Assembly: GCF_030122805.1 (NCBI RefSeq)
Contig: NZ_CP126080.1
Coordinates: forward strand, 3,043,001-3,107,000
DNA from: Mesobacillus sp. AQ2
Lineage (GTDB): Bacteria > Bacillota > Bacilli > Bacillales > Cytobacillaceae
Direction of reading: 5' to 3'
Length of the DNA stretch: 64,000 bases
Each line of letters opens with the position of its first letter. Position 1 is the stretch's first letter. The position numbers and the translations under genes are program-made. This document shows positions 30,250 through 38,150 of this stretch, piece after piece. The notes under the pieces are model-generated. The model worked only from the letters and a program-made list of their open reading frames with translations. It was not told where the DNA came from and did not search any database.

Positions 30250-32886
30250 ATGGCACAGAAACCTCAAACAAGAGAGGAGCGACGCAGACAGCAGGCAGCC
30301 AAGAACAACAAGCCAAAAGGCAAGAAAGCGAAAAAAGGAATATTCAAGAAAATTTTCCTGACGCTGATCGCCCTGGGCATCATTGGCATGCTGACTGGTA
30401 TCGCTACATTTGCATTCATGATACAGGATACACCAAAACTTGATGAATCCTTGCTCAAAGACCCGATCTCATCAAAAATCTATGATAAAGACAAGAAACT
30501 TGTAACAGAAGTAGGATCACAAAACAGGGACTATGTTGCTTATGAGGATATACCAAAACTAGTAGAAAACGCCTTTTTAGCAACTGAAGATGTCAGATTC
30601 TACAAACATAATGGAATCGATGTCATCCGTCTTGGCGGAGCAGTTATTGCCAATGTCACGAATGGATTTGGATCTGAGGGTGCTTCCACCATCACACAGC
30701 AGGTCGTGAAAAACTACTTCCTTGGTTTTGAAAAGACCATCTCCAGGAAAGCACAGGAAGCATGGCTCGCCTATCAGCTTGAACAGAAATATACGAAACA
30801 TCAAATCTTCGAGATGTACGTAAACAAAATTTATATGTCTGAAAACATGCATGGTGTCCTGACCGCCTCAAGGACGTATTTTGGCAAGGATTTGGATCAG
30901 CTTGAGCTTCATGAAGCAGCTCTGCTTGCAGGAATGCCTCAAAGTCCAAATAATTACAATCCTTTTACAAATCCTGAAAAAGCAGAGAAGCGCAGGAATA
31001 TTGTTTTATCCCTGATGCACCAGCATGGATTCATATCAAAGGAAGAGATGGAAAAAGCTCAAAAGATTCCTGTGGAATCCAGTCTTGTCAAGGAAGAAAA
31101 CAGGAAGAACAAGGATGAAAAGCCTTTCGATGCGTTTGTCGATATGGTCATTGATGAAGTAACCGAAAAAACCGATTTCGATATTTTTTCCGATGGACTT
31201 GAGATTTATACAACGCTAGACCCTAACGCCCAGACTCATGTTGAGAATATCCTGAACACCGATGCTGCGGTACAATTCCCAAATGATGAATTCCAGGCAG
31301 GCATCACCCTTCTAGACACGCAAACCGGGGAAATACGTGCGATTGGCGGCGGCCGCAAACAGCAGGTCAAGCGTGGGTTGAATTATGCTATTGATGTAAA
31401 AAGACAGCCGGGTTCAACGATTAAGCCTATCCTTGACTATGGACCGGCAATTGAATATTTGCACTGGGGTACCTACCACATGCTTGAAGATAAACCGATG
31501 ACTTATTCAACTGGTGACCCAATCCGGAACTGGAACAATAAGTATAACGGCATCATGACAATGAGAATGGCCCTTGCAAAATCAATCAACATCCCTGCCC
31601 TTCAGGCATTCCAGGCTGTAGGTCTTGATAAAGCAAGGGAATTCGGCAGTAATCTTGGACTGACACTTGATGATCCTTTCTATGAATCAGCATCAATTGG
31701 TTCTAAAGAAATTGCCCCTATTGAAATGGCTGGTGCATATGCGGCATTCGGAAACAATGGATTCTTTACGGAGCCATACTCAGTCAAGAAAATAGTACTC
31801 CGAGACAAGACAGAAATTGATCTGACACCTGAGACTGAAGTGGTCATGAAGGATTATACTGCCTTTATGATTTCTGATATGTTGAAAACGGCAATCACGC
31901 AAGGAACTGGTGCAACGTACGCAAATATCTCCAACCTTCATGTTGCCGGTAAAACTGGAACAACGAATTACACCGAAGAGGATATCAATAAATTCGGAAT
32001 CAAAGATGGCGGAGTGCCAGATTCCTGGTTTGTAGGGTATACAACTAGGTATACAGCATCTGTCTGGACCGGCTACAGTGATCGCAAAACCGCACTTTAC
32101 GGTACAGAACAAAAAATATCCCAGATGCTATTCAAGGATCTGATGTCTTATGTATCTAAAGACGTAGACACTCCAGATTTCACCGTACCGAAGAGTGTCG
32201 AAAGAGTTAAAATTGAAAAAGGCACTATGCCTGCCAAGCTTGCCAGTGAGTATACTCCAAAGGATCAGATCCTTTACGAGTGGGCAGTGAAAGGAAATCT
32301 GCCGAAGGAAAAGTCAAAGAAATTCGAAAAGCTTGAAGCTCCTTCAAAGCTTGAAGCCAAGTACGATGAAGCGAAAAATGAAATCATCCTGACTTGGGAT
32401 TTCAAACAGAAAAACAAGGAAGATGTCCAATTCGAGGTGACCGCTTCCCTTGATGAAGGTCCTGAACAAGAATTAACGAAGACAACGGATACCGGTTTAA
32501 AAATTGCCAACGCAGTTCCAGGCGGGATTTATTCCTTTAAAGTTACCGCTATCCGTGGTGATCAGCGTTCCGAACCTGCCACTCTAAAAATTGAAGTCCC
32601 AGATGTCACATTGCCTGATGATGGTGAAGGTGATGAAGGCGAAGACGGCAATGGAAACGGGAATGGCAATGGTAATGGTAATGGAAATGGCAACGGGAAT
32701 GGCAACGGTAACGGCAACGGTAATGGTAACGGTAACGACACCGGAAATGGTGAAGGTACCGGAGATGGTACTGGCGATGTCAGCGGTGCAGGAAGCAATA
32801 ACGATAGTGGCGGCACCGGCACTGGCACCGGCACTGGAGACGGCACTGGCACCGGCACTGGCACCGGCACTGGAGACGGCGATTAA
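30250..32886 (+). CDS. ponA: Penicillin-binding protein 1A/1B with a long Gly-Asn/Gly-Thr tail
   Basis: An 878-residue bifunctional class A PBP. It has a basic cytoplasmic N-terminus, one transmembrane helix (about 35-60), a GT51 glycosyltransferase domain (A-T-E-D-V-R-F-Y-K-H-x-G and E-G-A-S-T-I-T-Q-Q) and a transpeptidase domain with S-x2-K in G-S-T-I-K, S-I-N and K-T-G-T-T. A fibronectin type III-like domain follows (about 695-785). It then ends in an acidic linker and roughly 90 residues dominated by G-N and G-T dipeptides. Such tails occur in PonA of bacilli but vary in length. GpsB, its localiser, is encoded at 17 kb. AAAGGA precedes the ATG. Confidence 0.95.
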   Translation: MAQKPQTREERRRQQAAKNNKPKGKKAKKGIFKKIFLTLIALGIIGMLTGIATFAFMIQDTPKLDESLLKDPISSKIYDKDKKLVTEVGSQNRDYVAYEDIPKLVENAFLATEDVRFYKHNGIDVIRLGGAVIANVTNGFGSEGASTITQQVVKNYFLGFEKTISRKAQEAWLAYQLEQKYTKHQIFEMYVNKIYMSENMHGVLTASRTYFGKDLDQLELHEAALLAGMPQSPNNYNPFTNPEKAEKRRNIVLSLMHQHGFISKEEMEKAQKIPVESSLVKEENRKNKDEKPFDAFVDMVIDEVTEKTDFDIFSDGLEIYTTLDPNAQTHVENILNTDAAVQFPNDEFQAGITLLDTQTGEIRAIGGGRKQQVKRGLNYAIDVKRQPGSTIKPILDYGPAIEYLHWGTYHMLEDKPMTYSTGDPIRNWNNKYNGIMTMRMALAKSINIPALQAFQAVGLDKAREFGSNLGLTLDDPFYESASIGSKEIAPIEMAGAYAAFGNNGFFTEPYSVKKIVLRDKTEIDLTPETEVVMKDYTAFMISDMLKTAITQGTGATYANISNLHVAGKTGTTNYTEEDINKFGIKDGGVPDSWFVGYTTRYTASVWTGYSDRKTALYGTEQKISQMLFKDLMSYVSKDVDTPDFTVPKSVERVKIEKGTMPAKLASEYTPKDQILYEWAVKGNLPKEKSKKFEKLEAPSKLEAKYDEAKNEIILTWDFKQKNKEDVQFEVTASLDEGPEQELTKTTDTGLKIANAVPGGIYSFKVTAIRGDQRSEPATLKIEVPDVTLPDDGEGDEGEDGNGNGNGNGNGNGNGNGNGNGNGNGNGNGNDTGNGEGTGDGTGDVSGAGSNNDSGGTGTGTGTGDGTGTGTGTGTGDGD
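32644..32882 (+). repeat. Tandem short repeats encoding the PonA tail
   Basis: About 90 bases of GGNAAY hexamers, then an irregular stretch, then about 70 bases of GGCACY-type hexamers with a duplicated unit near the end. It encodes alternating Gly-Asn and Gly-Thr. Such arrays are prone to slippage, so tail length should vary between strains. Confidence 0.85.
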
Positions 32887-32919
32887 CCTTCACCCCCTTG
32901 CCGTATAAGAAAAAGCCAT

Positions 32920-32959
32920 AAAAAATAAACGCCCTGATTAGTCAGGGCGTTTATTTTTT
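32920..32959. terminator. Bidirectional terminator between ponA and ypoC
   Basis: AAATAAACGCCCTGA, loop TTAG, full complement, with A and T runs on the two sides. It overlaps the ypoC stop region. Confidence 0.9.
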
Positions 32960-33273
32960 GCATGATTTAAAGCTGTCTTTCTGGCATACTGCTTTTCCTG
33001 TTCGGCAAATAGTTCCGCCAGTTGCTTATAGGATTGGAAAAGGCCAGGCCTTGATGTAACAAACTCCAATCTTTCAAGGACGTTTACGGGCTTGAGTTTA
33101 CACTCTTCAATCGAATGCAGCTCTTGATTCAGTCCATTCGTAGCGAAAAGAAATTGCTTGAATAATTCAATTGCCTTATTCATTATTGGTAGTGCCTGGT
33201 CACGATCCCTGTTTGTAAAGTGATGGCGGAGTTCTGAATTGTAATGATTCCAATCACTGAGGATTTTCTCCAT
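32938..33273 (-). CDS. ypoC: YpoC-like protein
   Basis: A 111-residue helical protein. It has a conserved N-terminal S-D-W-N-H-Y and the stretch Y-K-Q-L-A-E-L-F-A-E-Q-E-K-Q-Y-A-R-K, matching YpoC, the usual partner downstream of nth. There is no known function or catalytic motif. It begins about 40 bases after the nth stop, so it is co-transcribed with nth. Confidence 0.85.
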   Translation of the reverse strand: MEKILSDWNHYNSELRHHFTNRDRDQALPIMNKAIELFKQFLFATNGLNQELHSIEECKLKPVNVLERLEFVTSRPGLFQSYKQLAELFAEQEKQYARKTALNHAKNKRPD

Positions 33274-33311
33274 AACAGCGTTCCTCTCCCCGGAGTTAAT
33301 AGTCCTTTTCC

Positions 33312-33962
33312 TTACAATTTATCCTTCATCCGCTTCTTGCCCTCTCTGCAAACATCAAGCAAAGGACAAGTCTCACATCTTGGATTCTGTGCTTTACAAT
33401 GGTACCGGCCAAAGAAAATCATCCTGTGGTGAGTAATTGACCATTCTTCTTCAGGAATTTTCTTCATTAAAGTCTTTTCGACCTCCAGCACTGAGTCCTT
33501 CCAACGGCAAAAAGCAAGCCGTTTGCTGACGCGCTCCACATGTGTATCCACTGCAATCGCAGGAACTCCAAATGCAACGGAAACGACGACGTTAGCAGTT
33601 TTCCGGCCTACTCCGGGAAGCTTTGTCAATTCATCTCTGTCTGCAGGCACAACCCCTCCATATTCAGCGATAAGCATCCTGCAAAGCTTTTGAATATTCT
33701 TCGCTTTATTACGATACAGTCCAATCGAGCGGATATCCTGCTGCAATTCTTCCAATGTCACGGCCAAAAAATCCTCAGGAGCTTTATATTTTTGAAACAA
33801 GTTCTTCGTCACTTTATTGACAAGTGCATCAGTGCACTGAGCCGACAATGCAACTGCTATCACAAGTTCAAAAGGATTTGAGTGGACCAGCTCACAGTGT
33901 GCATTTGGGAACATCCTGCCCATTTCATCAAGGCAGAACCTGATTTGCTGCTTATTTAACAT
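33312..33962 (-). CDS. nth: Endonuclease III
   Basis: A 216-residue DNA glycosylase/AP lyase that excises oxidised pyrimidines. The helix-hairpin-helix L-P-G-V-G-R-K-T-A-N-V-V (about 112-123, catalytic Lys in it) and catalytic Asp in V-D-T-H-V are visible. The C-terminal 4Fe-4S loop has C-x6-C-x2-C-x5-C (C-K-A-Q-N-P-R-C-E-T-C-P-L-L-D-V-C). It follows dnaD, as in B. subtilis. Confidence 0.96.
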   Translation of the reverse strand: MLNKQQIRFCLDEMGRMFPNAHCELVHSNPFELVIAVALSAQCTDALVNKVTKNLFQKYKAPEDFLAVTLEELQQDIRSIGLYRNKAKNIQKLCRMLIAEYGGVVPADRDELTKLPGVGRKTANVVVSVAFGVPAIAVDTHVERVSKRLAFCRWKDSVLEVEKTLMKKIPEEEWSITHHRMIFFGRYHCKAQNPRCETCPLLDVCREGKKRMKDKL

Positions 33963-34034
33963 GATTTCTTCACCACATTTCCGATTTTGTTAATTTTGGG
34001 GCTCGGTTTCATACTTTCACAAAACAAAATGAAA

Positions 34035-34065
34035 TGAAAAAAGAGAGAATGAATGAATTCTCTCA
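34035..34065 (-). terminator. Terminator or attenuator between dnaD and nth
   Basis: On the minus strand GAGAGAA, an 8-base loop, TTCTCTC, then TTTTTTC. The stem is short and AT-rich at the loop, so partial read-through into nth is likely. Confidence 0.6.
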
Positions 34066-34071
34066 TAACAA

Positions 34072-34779
34072 TTACTGTTCTAGCCAGTTATAAAAAGGTA
34101 CAGGATTGGCGGAAACTTTAGGCTCTTCCTTCGCTGCCCGCTGCGTGCTCTGATGCTGCCTGAATTTCCTTCCGTAACTTTTAGCCTGTTCGATTGTTTT
34201 GATTCCATTCTTTTTCCATTCAAAAAGAATCCGGTCTATGTACCGAAAATTCAATTTCCCTGATATCACAGCTTCTCTCAAAGCAGCTTTAATGATGATC
34301 GGGTCATGGTGATCATCATCCATCCACATTGCGAGAGATTCACATTCAAACGGCGATAATGGCCTGCCGAACTCTCTTTCGAACGCGGTATATAAATCTG
34401 TTTCTTCCTTCTGCTCCATAAGCTCTTTTTCCTGCTTACGTTTCAGCATGAACTGGTCAAACAGCTTATCCCAAAGGGGTTCGAGTGAGTACTTTTCATA
34501 TCTGATTCCTTCAGTGGAATTTCCGTCAATGATTGATATAAACCCTCTCTGGATCAGTGCACGGAGCAAATCAGTACATTCGAAAGCGGATATCGTCATG
34601 CGGGCTGCAAGTTCAGTGGGAGTAGGAAATTCATTTCCTTTTTCAGAAAAATAGAAAACATGGAGTAATAATGCCAATTCTTGTTCGTTCAATCTCATTT
34701 CTTTGTACTGCGTCAGCAATACTGAAGGAATAGTAACATTCCCTTCTTTCAGCCAATCTAACATATCTGCTTTTTTCAT
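34072..34779 (-). CDS. dnaD: Replication initiation protein DnaD
   Basis: A 235-residue primosomal protein. The N-terminal winged helix (about 10-110) includes L-L-L-H-V-F-Y and the F-P-T-P-x-E-L segment. The C-terminal DnaB2 domain has F-G-R-P-L-S-P-F-E-C-E-S-L-A-x-W and F-R-Y-I-D-R-I-L-F-E-W-K-K-N-G. The C-terminus P-F-Y-N-W-L-E-Q is identical to B. subtilis. It recruits DnaB and the helicase at oriC and restart sites. The ATG at 34779 follows AGAGGTG by 6 bases. Confidence 0.95.
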   Translation of the reverse strand: MKKADMLDWLKEGNVTIPSVLLTQYKEMRLNEQELALLLHVFYFSEKGNEFPTPTELAARMTISAFECTDLLRALIQRGFISIIDGNSTEGIRYEKYSLEPLWDKLFDQFMLKRKQEKELMEQKEETDLYTAFEREFGRPLSPFECESLAMWMDDDHHDPIIIKAALREAVISGKLNFRYIDRILFEWKKNGIKTIEQAKSYGRKFRQHQSTQRAAKEEPKVSANPVPFYNWLEQ

Positions 34780-34900
34780 TCCGGACACCTCTTTTCATAG
34801 TATAGCATGAACAAGCCCGGCTGGTAATAAAATAGAAAAAGATTAAAAAGGGAAATTAGTCGAAAAATATCGAAAAGGCGATTCAAATTCAAACCATAAA

Positions 34901-34953
34901 ATCTGTGTAACAAAGCTGCTGATTATCGTTTCAGGCACTGAAATTACAGAGCC
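34901..34953. repeat. Internally deleted family A element (both ends kept)
   Basis: About 40 bases matching the family A left end (TCTGTGTAAC, then CTGATTATCGTTTCAGGC) are joined to a right end reading TTACAGAGCC. The 240-base interior of full copies is missing. It is diverged, so the reading is tentative. Confidence 0.45.
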
Positions 34954-34959
34954 TTTTCA

Positions 34960-34995
34960 AAAAGAGACGGAGAACCGGTTCACAGTTCTCCGTCT
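34960..34995 (-). terminator. Intrinsic terminator of aspB
   Basis: On the minus strand AGACGGAGAAC, loop, GTTCTCCGTCT, then CTTTTTG. It lies about 10 bases past the aspB stop. Confidence 0.88.
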
Positions 34996-35002
34996 GCTGT
35001 TT

Positions 35003-36190
35003 TTATGCACGGCTGTTAACAAAGTCATGAATTCGGCTGATTGCTTCCTCTAACTGGCTGAGTGATGTCGCGTAAGAAAGGCGCATAAAGTCCGGAGCCC
35101 CAAAACCAGAGCCAGGAACAACTGCAACGTTTGCTTCAGTCAGCAGTATTTCCGCAAACTCATCTACATCCTTGCAGCCTGTCATCAAGGCAGCTTCTTT
35201 TGCATTCGGGAACAGATAAAATGCTCCCTGAGGCTTAATGCAGCTGATTCCCGGAATCTCATTCAACTTAAGATGAATGATTTCAAGCCTTTCTTCAAAA
35301 GCGGAACGCATCATCTCGACCTCTTCCTGCGATCCAGCGTATGCTGCGATTGTCGCATATTGTGCCGGAGTAGTCGGATTCGAGGTACTGTGGCTTGCCA
35401 GGTCAGTCATAGCCTTGATGATGATGCTGTCACCGGCAGCATACCCGATTCTCCACCCCGTCATGGAGTGGGACTTTGAAACACCATTGATGATGATGGT
35501 CTGCTTTTTCAATTCGTCTGATAGTTGTGCGATCGAAATATGTTCAGCTTCACAATAAATCAATTTTTCATAGATTTCATCAGATATGATCAGGATGCCC
35601 TTTTCAAGACAAACATCTCCAATTGCCTGCAATTCTTCTTTTGAATAAACCATCCCCGTAGGATTGCTTGGCGAATTGATGATGACTGCTTTGGTCTTAT
35701 CCGTCACCTTTTCCTTCAGCTGTGCTGGAGTGATCTTGAAATTATTTTGTTCCAGCCCTTCAACATAGACTGGGGTTCCTCCTGCCAGCTTCACTTGCTC
35801 TGGATAGCTGACCCAATAAGGAATCGGAATGATGACTTCATCGCCCTCATTAAGCAGAACCTGGAATAATGTGTACAATGCATGTTTTGCACCACTGGTG
35901 ACAATGAGTTCACTCAGCTGATAATCAAGACCCTGATCTGCTTTTAATTTCGCTGCGATTTCCTTTTTCAATTCAGGAAGCCCGCCTGAAGGAGTATATT
36001 TTGTGAATCCCTCATTCATCGATTTAACAGCAGCATCGATTATATGCTGCGGTGTATTGAAATCAGGCTCACCCGCTCCAAGTCCAATCACGTCTTTTCC
36101 CTGTGCTTTTAATTCTTTTGCCTTGGCGGTGATGGCCAAAGTTGATGAAGGTGTGAGTGCTCCCACTCTGCCGGCTAACTGGATCTCCAT
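35003..36190 (-). CDS. aspB: Aspartate aminotransferase (class I, PLP-dependent)
   Basis: A 395-residue class I aminotransferase of the Bacillus AspB type. Seen are S-P-S-N-P-T-G (about 167-173), S-D-E-I-Y-E with the PLP Asp, and the Schiff-base Lys in G-V-S-K-S-H-S-M-T-G-W-R (near 238). It interconverts aspartate and 2-oxoglutarate with oxaloacetate and glutamate. It is part of the ypmA-ypmB-aspB-dnaD cluster, but asnS, normally between aspB and dnaD, is at 4.5 kb here. Confidence 0.94.
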   Translation of the reverse strand: MEIQLAGRVGALTPSSTLAITAKAKELKAQGKDVIGLGAGEPDFNTPQHIIDAAVKSMNEGFTKYTPSGGLPELKKEIAAKLKADQGLDYQLSELIVTSGAKHALYTLFQVLLNEGDEVIIPIPYWVSYPEQVKLAGGTPVYVEGLEQNNFKITPAQLKEKVTDKTKAVIINSPSNPTGMVYSKEELQAIGDVCLEKGILIISDEIYEKLIYCEAEHISIAQLSDELKKQTIIINGVSKSHSMTGWRIGYAAGDSIIIKAMTDLASHSTSNPTTPAQYATIAAYAGSQEEVEMMRSAFEERLEIIHLKLNEIPGISCIKPQGAFYLFPNAKEAALMTGCKDVDEFAEILLTEANVAVVPGSGFGAPDFMRLSYATSLSQLEEAISRIHDFVNSRA

Positions 36191-36232
36191 CCTTTTTCCC
36201 CCTATATTTTAATTGCGTTCAATAGAACACGT

Positions 36233-36718
36233 TTATAAATTATTAATAGCCCTCAATTTTTCGCCCGTCTCGAAATCGACATAATAATAATTGATGGTGT
36301 CGCTGTTTTTACGGTAATAAATTTCCCAGGCCGGCCTGTCCGTCTTTTGGATTCTGGCCATGCCCAGCCTTACAGCGATTATTTCATCAGGATTCTTTTC
36401 CTGATATAGTTTATTTAACGCTTCTTTTTTCGTGATTCCATTTTTGGCAATTCTCGTAATCAATTCACCATTTTTTTCATTGATCCAGACATATACGTCT
36501 TCCTGCCTGGCATTTTTCCCTGTCATGACATAATAAGTTTCTTCACCACTGTAAAGATTGAAGTCAGTGAAATCAGACAGGCTCGTTTCTTTCGCTGCAA
36601 TCTTCACAGCCTTATTTTCTGCGGCACTAACTGGTTCCATCGCATTCAAGTAAACATTCACCAGGATTCCCGTGATGATTGCCACAAAAAGCACACTCAA
36701 TAAAATCCACTTCTTCAC
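36233..36718 (-). CDS. ypmB: YpmB family protein (DUF5590), membrane-anchored
   Basis: A 161-residue protein with an N-terminal transmembrane anchor (K-K-W-I-L-L-S-V-L-F-V-A-I-I) and an extracytoplasmic PepSY-like domain ending Y-Y-Y-V-D-F-E-T-G-E. The GTG at 36718 is chosen because GAAGGG lies 6 bases upstream and the protein then begins at the anchor. Function is unknown. It sits between ypmA and aspB. Confidence 0.88.
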   Translation of the reverse strand: MKKWILLSVLFVAIITGILVNVYLNAMEPVSAAENKAVKIAAKETSLSDFTDFNLYSGEETYYVMTGKNARQEDVYVWINEKNGELITRIAKNGITKKEALNKLYQEKNPDEIIAVRLGMARIQKTDRPAWEIYYRKNSDTINYYYVDFETGEKLRAINNL

Positions 36719-36799
36719 ATGTATCCCTTCTTTATGTAAGCTCACTTCACCGCTCCCCTCAACCTGGTTGAACAAGCGGTAAAATAAAAGATGTTTTCA

Positions 36800-36970
36800 T
36801 TAGGTACGGTAAATCGTAAAGACGGCCTTATCTTTATCCTCCTGGTCCAAAGCCAGGCCAAACATGAGGTCATCATGTTTCAAGGACCTGTTAAGGGCAT
36901 CAACTATTTTATATAGATCCGGACTATTCTGGACCTTAACCGCAGAAATTATTTCGATTTTGCTTTCCAT
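36800..36970 (-). CDS. ypmA: YpmA family protein (DUF4264)
   Basis: A 56-residue protein: M-E-S-K-I-E-I-I-S, L-Y-K-I-V-D-x-L-N-R and the C-terminal F-G-L-A-L-D and K-A-V-F-T-I-Y-R-T, nearly identical to YpmA of B. subtilis. The ATG at 36970 follows AAGGAGAG. It is small, soluble and of unknown function. Confidence 0.9.
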   Translation of the reverse strand: MESKIEIISAVKVQNSPDLYKIVDALNRSLKHDDLMFGLALDQEDKDKAVFTIYRT

Positions 36971-37126
36971 CCTGCAACTCTCTCCTTGCACATTTTTTGA
37001 CATTTATAGAACAGCATCCCGCTGCAAACAATACAATTAACACCACTCATTATATCAGGAGATGGTCTTTACTGTAAGGATAAGAACAAAATCAAACAAA
37101 AAAATTCTAGCCCACACATCAAAAAT

Positions 37127-37153
37127 GACTGCGCAGTTTATGCGCAGTTTTTT
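37127..37153 (-). terminator. Intrinsic terminator of the MBL-like gene
   Basis: On the minus strand CTGCGCA, loop TAAA, TGCGCAG, then TCATTTTTG. It overlaps the stop codon. On the plus strand the T-run is longer. Confidence 0.65.
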
Positions 37154-37982
37154 ATTCTTCACCCATAATGGTAATCACATCATAAGTAGACTGTGTAAAC
37201 TTTATTGTAACAGTACCATGCTGTTTTGTGAAATAAACATCAATCCAGGCTTCATGAAGCATTTCCACTAAATCGGGATCAGGCTTTACTGAATTTGATT
37301 TAAATATGATGGCCAACTGCGGATCCATATGCTCGATCAAGAGATCGGAAAACGAGCCCTTAGCACCATAAGCGGGAAGTTTAATGATATTGACATTTCT
37401 TAATGGCTCAGCAAGAAAAGCCTGCTCCGAGTGGTGGCTTGCTGAACTGATATAAAAAATTTGATGATGGAAAAATTGAAAAGAGATATCCGTCCCCTCG
37501 GTTTCTTTATCTCCATCGAAGACAACTTCTGCGGTCAACCCAGGCAACAGTTTTCGAAGATCCCCCTGCTTCCATTGTTCCACCTTAACTCCAGCTGGGA
37601 TTTCTTTCGCCATTAGTGCAGTCTCTCCGGCTTTTCCGCTCACTACTTTGCCAACATCGTATTTCCGTATGAGTTCCTCAAGGTTTTCCATTTCCGAACT
37701 TGATGTCAAAATGACTGTAGATATATTTTTTACATGAAAGAGAGCGAGCAGCCTTTCAAGTTCCTTCAATGTTCCTTTGCCACCCGTATTCACCAGGATA
37801 TTTTCGCCGGTGGCGTATTGGATCAGCGCAGCTTCCCCATCGCTCAAAGCAAGAAAAGTGAAGGCCAGTTCATCTCTTTTAAGGTTGACATCGACTCCTT
37901 CCACCTCGACAGGAGCTGAAGGAGATTCATACGGGAAATAGTACCAATTAACGATGGCGAAGATTGCCATTATCAGCTTCAT
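37152..37982 (-). CDS. Secreted ComEC-type metallo-beta-lactamase-like protein without metal ligands
   Basis: A 276-residue protein with an N-terminal signal or anchor (residues 1-20). Its fold signature resembles the C-terminal MBL domain of ComEC: A-L-I-Q-Y-A-T-G-E-N-I-L-V-N-T-G-G near 52-68. Where active relatives read T-H-x-H-x-D-H, this one reads T-S-S-S-E-M-E-N, so the metal site is gone. It is probably a catalytically dead paralogue with a binding or structural role (inferred). The ATG at 37982 follows GGAGG by 7 bases. It lies between dinG and ypmA. Confidence 0.7.
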   Translation of the reverse strand: MKLIMAIFAIVNWYYFPYESPSAPVEVEGVDVNLKRDELAFTFLALSDGEAALIQYATGENILVNTGGKGTLKELERLLALFHVKNISTVILTSSSEMENLEELIRKYDVGKVVSGKAGETALMAKEIPAGVKVEQWKQGDLRKLLPGLTAEVVFDGDKETEGTDISFQFFHHQIFYISSASHHSEQAFLAEPLRNVNIIKLPAYGAKGSFSDLLIEHMDPQLAIIFKSNSVKPDPDLVEMLHEAWIDVYFTKQHGTVTIKFTQSTYDVITIMGEE

Positions 37983-38075
37983 ATACACTCCTCCAATTAC
38001 TTCTAGCTATAGAGTGCGTCATTTGGCTGAAAATATAAAAAGACTTTTGGAAAAGTTGACTCTTTTCAATTTAGT

Positions 38076-38098
38076 TGTTGATGTTCGTTCCTGGGACT
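38076..38098. repeat. Possible relic of repeat family A
   Basis: GTTGTTGATGTTCGTTCCTG resembles the family A left-end core. It is too short and diverged for certainty. The surrounding 37983-38150 shows no gene. Confidence 0.3.
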
Positions 38099-38150
38099 GA
38101 GCAATCAGCATGGCTCAAGAACCTGGAATCTAAACCATTCTGATGCACGC

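Noticed and set aside
32562..32870. Minus-strand Pro-Val repeat frame opposite the ponA tail
   Set aside because: It is the antisense reading of the hexamer repeats; ponA is clearly the real gene.
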